In this document: one piece after another, positions 1 through 9,288 of the stretch
Position numbering within the stretch: the stretch's first letter is position 1
How the letters are laid out: each line of letters begins with the position of its first letter
The notes under the pieces: model-generated
Database searches by the model: none
Seen by the model: the letters and a program-made list of their open reading frames with translations, nothing else
Told to the model about the DNA's origin: nothing
Origin: Diospyros lotus
Taxonomy: Eukaryota; Streptophyta; Magnoliopsida; Ericales; Ebenaceae
Direction: 5' to 3'
NCBI RefSeq assembly: GCF_014633365.1
Contig: NC_068347.1
Coordinates: 21,288,433-21,352,432 of the forward strand
DNA: 64,000 nucleotides
Translations under genes and position numbers: made by a program

Positions 1-291
1 TAGGGTTGGGCCTAGCCCAACAGAAAACAAGTGAGCCCAAAACAGCACAATGAGTAGCCCAAGTCTGCTCCTTGAAAGTAGGCCCAAGCTCCTTTAGTTG
101 AGCCACTTCTCTAGCCCATCCAATATTCCCTAAAGCCTGGATCCATAGAGTAGAGGTAAGATAGAAAATAGTGTAAGGACAATTTGAAGCATAATAAAAT
201 AGAAACAATGAAATATCAGCAAAAATTACTTCAAATGGCCTAATAAGAATGAGGTGAAATGCCAAAATATGGTATAAATATGCATGCTATC
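1..291. other. Intergenic, GCCCA/TGGGC-rich, no gene
   Basis: No coding or RNA gene seen. The first 120 bases carry several GCCCAA/GGCCCA motifs. These resemble site II type plant promoter elements but are also common in LTRs, so no function is claimed. Confidence 0.4.
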
Positions 292-402
292 ATGTCCCCA
301 CTACAATAGTGCCCCCAAGCCCACCACTACTAGTCTAACAAGTTGGCTCTGATACCAACTATAATAGCCTAGGCAACCACTTTTTAAAAGGTTGCTGCCT
401 AG
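292..402 (-). mobile_element. Inverted TRIM retrotransposon fragment
   Basis: Read on the minus strand, this is the 3' part of a TRIM LTR (360-402, 43 bases), then a primer binding site complementary to initiator-Met tRNA (345-357, minus-strand TGGTATCAGAGCC), then an internal part matching the internal regions of the array at 510-1104. It lies in opposite orientation to that array, with the U6-like copy (403-502) between them. Homology to the array stops near 292, so the copy is truncated on the left. Confidence 0.8.
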
Positions 403-502
403 CCGAAGGGACATTTGATAAAATTGCAACAATATAAAAATGATTAGCATGGCCCCTAAGCAAGGCTGACACATACAAATCGAGAAATGGTCCAAATTTT
501 TT
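403..502 (+). pseudogene. U6 snRNA pseudogene
   Basis: The 3' half is a near-exact plant U6 snRNA: GATTAGCATGGCCCC at 442-456, the CAAATCGAGAAATGG segment at 475-489, and a terminal T6 at 497-502 that would serve as a Pol III terminator. The 5' stem-loop is altered, and the ACAGAGA box that pairs with the 5' splice site is replaced by an A-rich string (431-440), so a working spliceosomal RNA is not expected. No U6-type promoter lies directly upstream; that flank is a TRIM LTR remnant. I read it as a retroposed or template-switched copy. This is clear homology, not a functional gene. Confidence 0.88.
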
Positions 503-509
503 GGGTATG

Positions 510-625
510 TGTTATTATAGGCATGTGCTGGGAATCCCACATTGGTTTTCCAATGGGTGGATGTTGGGCTTATGTATGTTAGCTAGGAAGCAACCTTTTA
601 GAAGGTGGTTGCCTAGGCTATTATA
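510..625 (+). repeat. TRIM LTR 1
   Basis: 116 bp LTR. It has a near-palindrome around GGGAATCCC at 530-538, an snRNA-USE-like motif at 534-544 (one mismatch to RTCCCACATCG) and a TATA-like TATGTATG at 571-578. The degenerate primer binding site follows from 628. Confidence 0.8.
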
Positions 626-720
626 GTAGGTATCAAAGCTAACCTCGTGAACTGGTGGTGGTAGGCCCAAAGGTACTGTTGTAATGGGGACACTACATTC
701 CAAAGTAGGGGAGAGGAGGG

Positions 721-893
721 TGTTACTGTAGGCATGTGTTGGGAATCCCACATCGGTCCGTCAATGGGTAGATGCTAGGCTTATGTATGTTGGTTAGGTA
801 GTAACCACATCGGTCTACCAATGGGTGGATGTTGGGCTTATGTATGTTGTTTAGGCAACAACCTTTTAAAATGTGGTTGCTTAGACTGTTACA
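721..893 (+). repeat. TRIM LTR 2 with 57 bp internal duplication
   Basis: Homologous to LTRs 1 and 3 but 57 bp longer. The stretch from the CACATCGGTC motif to the TATA-like motif and the following GTAAC occurs twice (second copy from about 804), so it has two USE/TATA-like pairs. It ends GTTACA at 893, followed two bases later by a perfect tRNA-Met primer binding site. Confidence 0.8.
745..789 (+). promoter_or_regulatory. snRNA-type USE plus TATA-like pair in TRIM LTR
   Basis: ATCCCACATCG at 745-755 is a perfect match to the plant U-snRNA upstream sequence element RTCCCACATCG. TATGTATG at 782-789 sits 35.5 bp away centre to centre. The same pair, with one mismatch each in the USE, occurs at 534-544/571-578 and 1013-1023/1050-1057 at exactly the same spacing, which is close to that known for Pol II snRNA genes. 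Promoter function is inferred, not shown. Confidence 0.5.
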
Positions 894-988
894 GTTGGTA
901 TCAGAGCCAACCTACTGGATCGACGATGGTGGGCCTGGCGACACTACTATAATAGGGACACTGCACTCCCGAGTAGGGGAGGGGCTTG

Positions 989-1104
989 TGTTATTGTAAG
1001 TGTGTGCTAGGAATCCCATATCGATCTACTAGTAGGTGGATGCTGGGCTTATGTATGCTGGCTAGGTAGTAACCTTTTAGAAGGTGGTTGACTAGGTTGT
1101 TATA
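989..1104 (+). repeat. TRIM LTR 3
   Basis: 116 bp, same layout as LTR 1. No primer binding site follows it, so it is the right end of the array. Confidence 0.8.
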
Positions 1105-1329
1105 GATAAGGTGGATTCCCTAAGTTTGGGTGTCATTTTAGAGTGTTTAGACTCAATTTGAAGAATACCGAAAGGAAGATTTTTCACAACAAAATGATTT
1201 GAATGAGACAAGGATGAAAGAAAATGGATAGACTTCATGCAATATTTGAACAAATCAAAAGAAAGAAGACTAATGATTACTTGGATTCGAGTTGTCGAGG
1301 GCTAGGGTTTGAGATTTTTGCAAGAGATG
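1105..1329. other. Unassigned sequence between TRIM array and Sirevirus LTR
   Basis: No gene or clear repeat boundary seen. It could be part of the decayed Sirevirus 3' LTR, but I could not align it to the other LTR copies. Confidence 0.3.
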
Positions 1330-1778
1330 AAATGTATTCGAGTAAGCATCCTTTTATACTAATGTAATTTGTCGATTTAAATCCCTAATTTTTTAAAATA
1401 CAATGAATGTTTACTCAAATATTTTTTCTTTGTAATCAAGTATGGTTTGATGATTTAGTCGACTATTTTTGGTTTGTACTCGAGTAATGATTGAATAAAT
1501 GCTTTTCACTTGAGTATTGTAATCGATTAAAGTCTTTGATTTAGTTGAGTAACCTTGATTTGTTACTCAAGTAAGGCTTGCATCCTCTCTGCCTTGATAT
1601 TCACTCGGCTATTATTTATTTGTACCCGATTAGAGATACACAATAGTCAATTACAAACATTTCTTTACTCAATTAGAAATAATTCAACAAAGAGATTTCT
1701 AAAATACTCAATTACTAATTCATTTTTACTCGACTAAGAACCAAATTTACTCGATTATTACAGGCTTTGTATTCAACT
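1330..1778 (-). repeat. Decayed 3' LTR of minus-strand Sirevirus-like copia
   Basis: Full of short palindromic motifs of the form TACTCGAGTA / ACTCGATTA, like the LTRs at 8880-9288 and 27080-27780. It lies directly beyond the end of the minus-strand pol, with a purine-rich tract on the minus strand (about 1779-1792) as candidate polypurine tract. The far boundary is not resolved. Confidence 0.5.
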
Positions 1779-1814
1779 ATTTTCTCCTCAAATTTCAATA
1801 GCACTTAATTCAGT

Positions 1815-3125
1815 TCTAATTTTTGTGAACTGATTTTTCTCTAAAGGCTTGGTAAAAATATCAGTCAATTGATTTTTTGTTGGCACATATTCCAAGACTA
1901 TATCCCCCTTTTGAACGTGATCTCTGATAAAATGATGCCTTATTTCTATATGCTTAGTCCTTAAATGATGTATTGGATTTTTGGGACAAGTTTATAGAAC
2001 TAGAATGATCACATTTAATAGGAATATGATTTACCTTAATTGCATAATCCTCCAATTTCTATTTTAACCATAAAATTTGTGCACAACAACTATCAACTAA
2101 AACATACTCAAATTCAGTAGTGGAGGTGGTCACATTGTTTTGCTTTTTAGATGACCATGAGATCAATATGCTTCCTAGCAATTAACAGGTGCCACTAGTG
2201 CTTTTTGTATCCACTTTGCATCCAACAAAGTCTACATCAGCATAGGCATGAAGTTCTAAGGGAGGATTTCTAGGATGCCATAAGCCTAAAGAAATGGGGC
2301 TCCTTGGGATGACTTTGATATCTAGCACAAATTGCTACACTAAATAGTATATCTAGTCGTGAGGCAATGAGATAAAGAAGGGATCCTATCATACCTCTAT
2401 ATTTCTTTTGATCCACAAATTTTTCACTTTCATCCTTATGCAATATCACAGATGTGCTCATTAGGGTATCCATAGATACATTCATATTGAATTTCTTTAG
2501 AGTATCCCTAATATACTTAGATTGACTGATAAATATTCCATCTTTTAATTGTTTAATTTGTAATCTTATAAAATAGTTTAATTCTCCTACCATGCTCATT
2601 TCAAACTCAGCTTGCATTATAGCAGAAAATTCCTTGCATAAGTTATCATTTGTTTATCCAAAAATTATATCATCCACATAAATTTGGACTAATAGAATAT
2701 CATTTTTATCCTTCTTGGTGTATAGAGTGGTGTCCACATTCCCTCTCTGAAAATCTTTCTTAATGTGGAAATTGTTTAAATTTTCACACCAAGTCCTAGA
2801 AGCTTGCTTAAGTCCATAAAATGCTTTGGTAAGCTTGTACACATAATCCTAATGGATTCAGTCCTCAAAACTTAGGGTTTTCTTTACATAAACTTCCTCT
2901 TTAATAAAACCATTTAGAATGCACTTTTGACATCCATTTGATATAACTTGAATCCTTTGTTACAAGGATAGGCCAGCACTAACCTAATGGCTTCAAGTCT
3001 TGCTACAGGTGCTTATGTCTCATCAAAATCTATGCCTTCTTCTTGGCTGTAACCTTGAGCCACAAGTTTTGCTTTGTTTTTAACTATTGTCCCATGCTAA
3101 TCCATCTTATTCCTAAACACCTTTC
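1815..3125 (-). pseudogene. Sirevirus-like pol remnant (RT and RNase H)
   Basis: Minus-strand remnant of a Ty1/copia polyprotein. In coding order it shows a fragment with the RNK and KLVAQGY/EEGIDFDET motifs (about 3115-3020), LYQMDVKSAF (about 2945-2920), the LTKAFYGLKQAS motif near 2840-2790, the active-site motif YVDDI near 2665, the segment GELNYFIRLQIKQ, and an RNase H part (ADVDFVG, about 2240) down to an IFTKP motif near 1840. Wording of the RT (LQIKQ..DGIFISQSKYI) is typical of Sireviruses. Stop codons and frameshifts split it into short frames (2654-2842, 2270-2617). The integrase and the start of RT are missing, replaced at about 3126 by unrelated sequence. Not functional. Confidence 0.8.
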
Positions 3126-4689
3126 AGAATGAAGCAAGGAAGTTGACTTCTATAATTAATTAGGGGCACAAATCGAAGACGTTGGATTACCCATTATTGT
3201 TGCTCAAATTCAAGGGCCAATTATGGAGTTTAAATGATGTTTCAAGTGCACTTGGCCCAACTATCAAATGGAATCCAACATAAGAAAGGCCCAAGACCAA
3301 CCAAAGGCCCAAATATTTTAATCACAAAAAAAAAAGCCCAAGACCAATCAAAGACCCAACAAAGCCCAACTTGTAGAAGACTTTTCTTTGTTTTGTATTT
3401 TTATGAGTGCTTTACCATCTAAAGTCTTTTGTATTCTTATGAGTATTCCATTACCTAAAGTCTTTTGTATTTTTTTGTCTTTTAGCTAATTTTCTTCCAC
3501 TAGTTATGTAAATGTTTTGTGAGTGCCCATTAGATATAATTATGTCTAGTTGAATAATTTTAAATTGTGTAGTTTGTATTGCATCTTGTGGGCTATAAAT
3601 AGCTCACTTGGGTGCATTTGTGAGGAGAGGATTATTCTTGAATGAAAGCTTAGTTGTGTTCTTAGAGTTTTTCTTTGAGAATTGCTCTTGTTCTTTCTTC
3701 TTTTCTTTTCTCTCTTGTGATCTTTCTTCTTCTCTTGAATTCTCAAGTTATTTATTGTAACTTTATTATCCACCGCCTAAATGGTTGGTTAGTTTCTGCA
3801 ATTAAATTTATGTAATTTTTAATTCACGTATTTTTATTATCCACCGCCTAAATGGCCAGTTAATTTCTGTTGTTTTAACTCCTGTCATTTAAATTACGCT
3901 GTTTAAATTCCTATCAATTAATTCTTAAATAAATATAAGTAGTTAAATCCAATCTTGGGTTAAGGTAAGGACAGTGTCCAACGCCAATGATTCCCAAAGA
4001 AAGTTGTGCTTTAAATGAGTGACATTAATTTAAATGTCAGTATGAGTGTGTATTAATTATTGAAAAATCACTAGGTTTAGATTGAAGCATAAGCCTAACT
4101 TAGAGATTTCATGCCACGTATGGGAGTTACTAGAACTATAAACACTATCATACCCAAATCCGGATGATTAATTTAGTTGTTTTGTGTATTAATTACAATT
4201 GAATGTATGGTAGTTTCTTAAACTAGAATCCCGCATATCATGTATGGGGATTTCTTAAACTAGAACTATCATTATCTCTAATTGCATTTAATAACAAACC
4301 CTCATATCTGAAATTAAATTAATGTTGCTAATCTTTTCTGTTAAAAATTGGGGATTAGCGGGTTGGTGCTGAAATTGTCTTAACTCAAGTGTTATCCAAT
4401 TTTATATTCTCACAATCAGTGTTTATTTTAACTTCTACCTTGCTTTATTTCCTAGCATCTGTTATTTGAAAATCCATAAAAAAATCATGTTGCCAATTCA
4501 TCCAAATGTGTGTGTGACATTTTTTTTCTTTTGCTATAAATAAATCTCTCAGTGGACGACTTGGACTCATCCAAAAAATAAAAATTTAAATTTGGACTAC
4601 AACTGCACTCGTACAATGACGAGTATAAACCTCTCACCAAAATAAAGAAAAAAATATATAAAAATTTTATTGTGTTTTTATTGTGTTTT
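3126..4689. repeat. Unidentified LTR-like insertion inside the Sirevirus
   Basis: This 1.56 kb replaces the end of gag, the protease, the integrase and the start of RT of the minus-strand Sirevirus. It has LTR-like traits: a TATA box (GCTATAAATAG near 3592-3602) followed by CT-rich sequence, and a tandem repeat with the core TTATTATCCACCGCCTAAATGG at 3764-3785 and 3836-3857 (period about 72). It is rich in GCCCAA around 3250-3370. No coding sequence and no convincing target duplication seen; probably a solo LTR or a deletion derivative. Confidence 0.4.
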
Positions 4690-5341
4690 AATTACAAGGT
4701 GAGAGTGCAGCCAGATCCCAACAGTTAATCCAGAGACATTTTTTTTCTAAATCTTGTGCTTCTTGTATGGCAGTGACTTTAGGATGCCTCTCATGAGGTA
4801 GGCATTGTAAGATCTTTTCAACAATATCTTCATTTGATATAGGTTTTCCTAAGTTCTTTAGGTTGGATACAACATTATTTAATCTACTATACATATCCTT
4901 TATAGATTCACCAGGCTACATTAAAAATAATTCATAGTCATGCTTAAGTATTATAATTTTGAAAATCTCCACCTTAGAGGTTCCTTCATGTGTTACCTCA
5001 TGCTTGTCCTAGATTTCCTTGGTCGTCTCACATGCTGAAATTCGGTTATATTCCTCAAGGCTAAGGGCACACTCTAGCATGTTCTTGGCTACTACATTCA
5101 GCTTAATGATCCTTGTGTAATGTTTGTTCCAGTCTTCTTCTAGCTTTGCGATGATGGTATTTCCTACTACAACAATTGCCATTTGGAAGCCATTTATAAT
5201 CACCATCCAGGCTTCAACATCTTTTGAAATGATGAATGCATTTATCCTATTCTTCTAGTAGGCATAGTTGTTTCCATCAAAGAAATGAGGCTTGTTACAT
5301 GATTAACTCTCTTAGAATGAGTTGCTTGATGTGTTTGTCAT
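4690..5341 (-). pseudogene. Sirevirus-like gag remnant
   Basis: Minus-strand remnant of copia gag. The start codon is probably at 5339-5341. The opening protein carries HFFDGNNYAY, as in Sirevirus gag (FDG..Y.YWK). It is followed by LEEDWNKHYTRI..LNVVAKNMLECALSLEEYNRISACETTKEI (5009-5206 frame) and MYSRLNNVVSNLKNLGK..EDIVEKILQCLPHE (4688-4894 frame), the hallmark capsid region. Frameshifts and stops separate the pieces, and the C-terminal part with the zinc knuckle is missing at the junction with the foreign segment. Confidence 0.8.
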
Positions 5342-5384
5342 TATGATCTTCGCTCTAGGTTTGTTAAACCTATGAATGAGACTT

Positions 5385-5396
5385 GCTCTAATTCCA
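5385..5396 (-). other. Primer binding site (minus-strand Sirevirus)
   Basis: On the minus strand TGGAATTAGAGC, a two-mismatch form of the initiator-Met tRNA site TGGTATCAGAGC. It lies two bases inside the LTR edge at 5399, as expected, which fixes the orientation of the element as minus. Confidence 0.65.
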
Positions 5397-5710
5397 TTTG
5401 TAGAAAATGTTACCTTAAGATGGGGGAGAATTAAGTTTTTTCACCATTTTAAAAAAACTTTAAAACAGAAACAAATTAAGAATGCAACACACGCAATATA
5501 GAGTGGTTCAACTTTAAAAGCCTAGTCCACTACCTCAGCTCTTCACCAAGGATTTTAGCAAACCAATTTTACCTTTGTAGCTTTTGAGCAGGCTCAACTA
5601 CTAGCCTTTACACAATGGCTTTTTAAGACTTGGTTTAGTTACAACCAATGCCTTCTACAAGTTCAGGCTTAACCTTTACAAAATTCACAATGGAATGTGA
5701 AAAGGATTTT

Positions 5711-8437
5711 TGTAATATCCCAAAATTTTAAAATAAATAATAATTGTTCAAACCAGTGTTTGAGAATATTATTGAATATATGGGAATTTAAGAGGAAGTA
5801 TTTATTTATGTGGTTTTGAGGAAAATAAGGAATTAAAGGTAATTAATTATTGTATTTGTGGTGATTATTGAATATTTGTGGGTTAAAAGGAAATATTAAT
5901 TTATTTGGGTATTTGGAGACTTAAAGGAAATGTTTATTTATGTTATTTTGAGAAAATAATTATTTAATTGGGAGTATTTATGAAAATAAGAAAATAAATT
6001 AATTTAGGAGATTTTTGGAAATTATGGGGTGAAAGTGAAATAAGGAATAAAAGAAGTGTGGGGTGTGTGTGTGATTTTCGAAAGTTTCTGGGTGTTGGTA
6101 TAAAAGCTAAAGTGACTGGAAGTCACTTTAAATATAACTGAAGGCATACATATGTAAGAAGGAGTTGCTAGAGCGGACGGTCGCACGCGCAAGGGGCAAA
6201 TTGCAAGTCACGGGTTCGAACTCGCGCTGGTACCCGCGCTAGAGGGATTTTGGCTGATTTTTCAGTCAAAACCTTGCCCAAAACAACGTCATTTTGGGCA
6301 AGGCGGTGGGCAGCCAGCCGCGACCACGTGGCGCATGCTGGGCCGCCAATTCCTTTTCCTTTTTAGCTGCAATTTACAGTGAAAAATTGAAGAAAAATTA
6401 GGCAAAAACAGAGGGAAAAAATGGAGAAGAAGTAGCGCGCACAGTGAAGAAAATGGAAGAATTTGGAAAAAATTGAAGATTTAATGCGGTTTAATCGTAG
6501 TTTAATTAGTCAGGTAAGTAAGAATTATGTATTAATCATTCTGTATGGTTAGAATTTTATTTTGGGTCCTATTTTGTTAATATTGGGAGTTATTCTATTT
6601 TACAGCGTGTATTATTTTGGTGGCATTCAAGCGTAAAAACGTTGTGATCAGGTTATACGAGGCAAGCTCCCTCTACCATTCGCAATCTCTTTCCATTTTA
6701 TGCACCCCTCGTCTTCCCTCAATTCATTTCGATTTCGCGTATTAATTATAAGAAATGAGGATTTAATTAGCGTGATTTAATTTAAAATAAATATTAGTCT
6801 TATTGGGATTTTATTTCTAGTGCGCCTACGTGGGATTTTTGATGACTAAATTATTTATATTACACGGTAGATTTATTTAATTAAAGCTATGATTTTATTA
6901 ATTGCTAGGAAACATTTTACTTCGCAGCGGGAGTGCAAGAAATACAAAAAACGGCTGTATAAAGGCAAGTTCCTAACCCTCTCCTCCTGTTCTTTAATTC
7001 CCGTGAGAGATTCCGTGGTTTCTCGTATCTTATCCCCTCCCTTACTTTAATTCAACGCCTAGCATTATTTATTGAATGATTATTCATTTGTTTTAATTTA
7101 AATTAAATCCAGGACTTCTAGAGTTTTATTTGTTGTGTACCTACGGGGGTTTGTATCGCCCCCAGTCCTTTCGGAATGATGCTGAACCCAACTTGGGGAC
7201 TAGGTTCCTAGATGTGCGGGTTTATTTACAGTTTTCTCGGGTTTATTTATGGTTCGGTTAGAACTATCGAGTAGTGGGGCAGGGGTCGGCTATTTGGTGA
7301 CGTTGGGCTAGACTATTGTACGGCCCTAAAGTGGACCGTTGGGTGGACACTCCTAGTCACTGACCGTGGACCGGTGCTGGACACTATTGATTAGCTCTGC
7401 CAGTATGTGATTTATTGCATGATTTGATATGTTGTATTACCGTTCATGGTTTGATATGCACATGGGTACGGGTTGCATGTGGGGATATTCATTTATTGAG
7501 TATGCTTGGACACGGACATTCTAGCTTAGTTAGATTGCATCCAGCACGGGCATATGCATCGCGTGTGGTTTACTATGTGGGCAGAGCATGGCCTGGTGCC
7601 TAGATGTATGGGCGCCAGTGTATCACGTTGATGCTCACTACGCCATTGCATTTTTATGTGCATTGCATGGTTACTGGCAATTCACTGGTCTCGAACGGGA
7701 GGACCGTTCCGAGGGAGCCTTTGGCTCGATTATTCTATGGCTCGGGTGTAGGGAGTACCGACGCGGGCACATGGGTGTCGGGAGCACCAACCCGGGACAG
7801 CGCGCACAGGTTTGTGGGAGATATTTGTTGCCTTTCAAGGCAGCGGCAGGTTGGTATGGGACTTGGGTGCCGTGTATCTTGTGTGGGCCCCAAGGACCGG
7901 TACAGGCTTTATTTACGCTTTTATGCTGTGTTGTGCGCCTCATAGCTTGTGTGTGCTTGGGGGTGGGTGTTCTGGGGAGAGTTTACTGGATATGTTTAGC
8001 CTACTGCCTTTCTTTCTTTATGCTTGCTGAGTCTCTCGACTCACTTTGCTTTCCATCATTCCAGGTAGTGGCAGCGTGAGCTATGGGAAAGGGAGTTAGC
8101 TTTTAGCAGTAGAGTCGGTATGGTGTACAGACAATCCCTTTAGTCCCTGTCAACTCTGATGGTTGAGTAGGATTTACTCTATTATTCTTACTGTGCCAGG
8201 TCATTCCTCTAGTCTCATGTATGTCAGCACAGGAGTCTGTATCCATTTATTTATCTTGTGACCGCTGTGCTAGCGGGGTACCCGTAGTGCATGCATGTAT
8301 ATATGGTTTCGCTTCCGTTAAATATTGTGTATGCATGCCAGGGTGATTCTTGTCTTGTGTTTCATTCTCTCTCCTTCCGTAGGCGCTCCCATTCGGGTAG
8401 TCCGGGTGGTTGGGATATCCGGACGGGGGTGCTTACA
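5711..8437 (+). mobile_element. 2.7 kb solo LTR, TSD ATTTT
   Basis: Begins TGTAATATCC and ends GGGGGTGCTTACA. It is flanked by a perfect 5 bp target-site duplication ATTTT (5706-5710 and 8438-8442). No primer binding site or coding region is inside, so this is one LTR left after LTR-LTR recombination. The length and TGTAA..TTACA ends fit long-LTR Ty3/gypsy elements such as Tekay/Del chromoviruses, but lineage is inferred. It shares the motif CATCATTCCAGGTA (8054-8067) with the minus-strand solo LTR at 15330-17116, at a similar distance from the LTR end. The open frames at 7415-8079 lie in this non-coding LTR and are not genes. Confidence 0.88.
6165..6223 (+). promoter_or_regulatory. tRNA-like A-box/B-box pair inside the LTR
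   Basis: TTGCTAGAGCGG (6165-6176) resembles a Pol III A box, and GGTTCGAACTC (6213-6223) is an excellent B box. The spacing of about 36 bp fits a tRNA gene. A full cloverleaf is not obvious, so it is a tRNA-derived segment or a chance match, not a tRNA gene. Confidence 0.45.
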
Positions 8438-8879
8438 ATTTTTTAGGAGAAAAGAAAGATGATATAGATAAACAAGATTTTCTCTTGACAAATATAGAGA
8501 GATATAGAATACAAAATTTAGTACACTCTCTCTTTGAAAAACTCAAGTAAAATGATCTTTGAAAGCTCTTAAGTTCATTGGAATAGAATGTAGAAGATTA
8601 GAAAGCTCTTGTGTTGTGTGTTGTATGTTATAACATTTTTCAGCATGCTTCAACTCCTATTTATAGCTTTCTGGTTTTGAATGCAGCTGTTAACCTGTCT
8701 TAAACAATTAGAATATATGCTTTGTCTCGCAATTGCCATTTTTTTATCTCTACAAACTTCAAAGAATCAATTAGAAATTCATAAAATATGCACATGATGT
8801 TTGAAGATCATTTAATGCACTGAAAAGTAAAGACAAGCTACATTTAATGCACTGTAATAGCTATATTTTTCAAAATCTA

Positions 8880-9288
8880 TCAAAATTTACTCGAGTACAA
8901 ACTGGTCATTACTCGACTAAGTCCTATCTTTAATTACTCGACTATAAAGATTTTGTAATCGATTACTTTTGATGCTTACTTGAGTACAAAGATACTTTTA
9001 CTCGATTATATTTGAGCCACAGAAAAATTCTTTATATACTCAATTACATTGTACTATTTACTTGATTACAAAAAGATCCTTACTCGAGTACAAAAATTCT
9101 TACTCAATTAAATTTCTAAGTCTAGAGACCAAACTTATTTTCAACCTATGTTTACTTAATTACAAGAAAAATCTACTCAAGTATAAAGAATACATTACTC
9201 AATTGCAAATTTTACTCACTCGAGTAAAAGGTACCCAAGAATTCTATTTAATATTTACTCAATTACAAAGGAAGTTTACTCCAATACA
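8880..9288. repeat. Cluster of TACTCGAGTA-type palindromes
   Basis: Dense array of degenerate palindromic decamers (TACTCGAGTA, ACTCGATTA, ACTCAATTA) spaced about 15-35 bp apart within the Sirevirus-like LTR. Equivalent clusters lie at 1330-1778 and 27080-27780. Confidence 0.7.

Larger units (their letters stand above)
510..1104 (+). mobile_element. Tandem TRIM array: LTR-int-LTR-int-LTR
   Basis: Three LTRs (510-625, 721-893, 989-1104) alternate with two internal regions of exactly 95 bp (626-720, 894-988). LTR 1 and LTR 3 are both 116 bp; LTR 2 is 173 bp because of an internal 57 bp duplication. LTRs open with TGTTA and LTR 2 closes with GTTACA. Each internal region begins two bases before an initiator-Met tRNA primer binding site (perfect TGGTATCAGAGCC at 896-908) and ends in a purine tract (705-720, 973-984). 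No coding sequence fits, so this is a terminal-repeat retrotransposon in miniature that would need proteins in trans. Tandem LTR sharing is a known product of ectopic recombination between TRIM copies. Confidence 0.85.
5399..9288 (-). repeat. 5' LTR of Sirevirus-like element, split by a solo LTR
   Basis: The LTR edge reads TGTAGAAAATG at 5399, aligning with TGAAAGATCACC at 25730, the edge of a solo LTR of the same family. Shared blocks include the CCTAGTCCACTACC/CCTAATCCACTACC region (about 5520 and 26240) and the TACTCGAGTA-rich block at 8880-9288. The LTR is interrupted by the solo LTR 5711-8437, so about 1.16 kb of it is present. Its far end meets the copia LTR that begins at 9289, so it may be cut short there. 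Confidence 0.65.

Noticed and set aside
403..502. A functional U6 snRNA gene
   Set aside because: The ACAGAGA box is destroyed, the 5' stem-loop is altered, and no USE/TATA lies at the proper place upstream.
6164..6240. A tRNA gene
   Set aside because: A and B boxes are present but acceptor and anticodon stems cannot be drawn convincingly, so only a tRNA-like segment is reported.
7415..8079. Overlapping open frames of up to 163 codons
   Set aside because: They lie inside the bounded solo LTR 5711-8437, overlap in several frames, and show no protein family features; the region is simply GC-richer.
1330..9288. CRISPR-like or satellite array from the TACTCGAGTA repeats
   Set aside because: Repeats are short, degenerate and irregularly spaced within retrotransposon LTRs in a plant genome; not CRISPR and not a true satellite.
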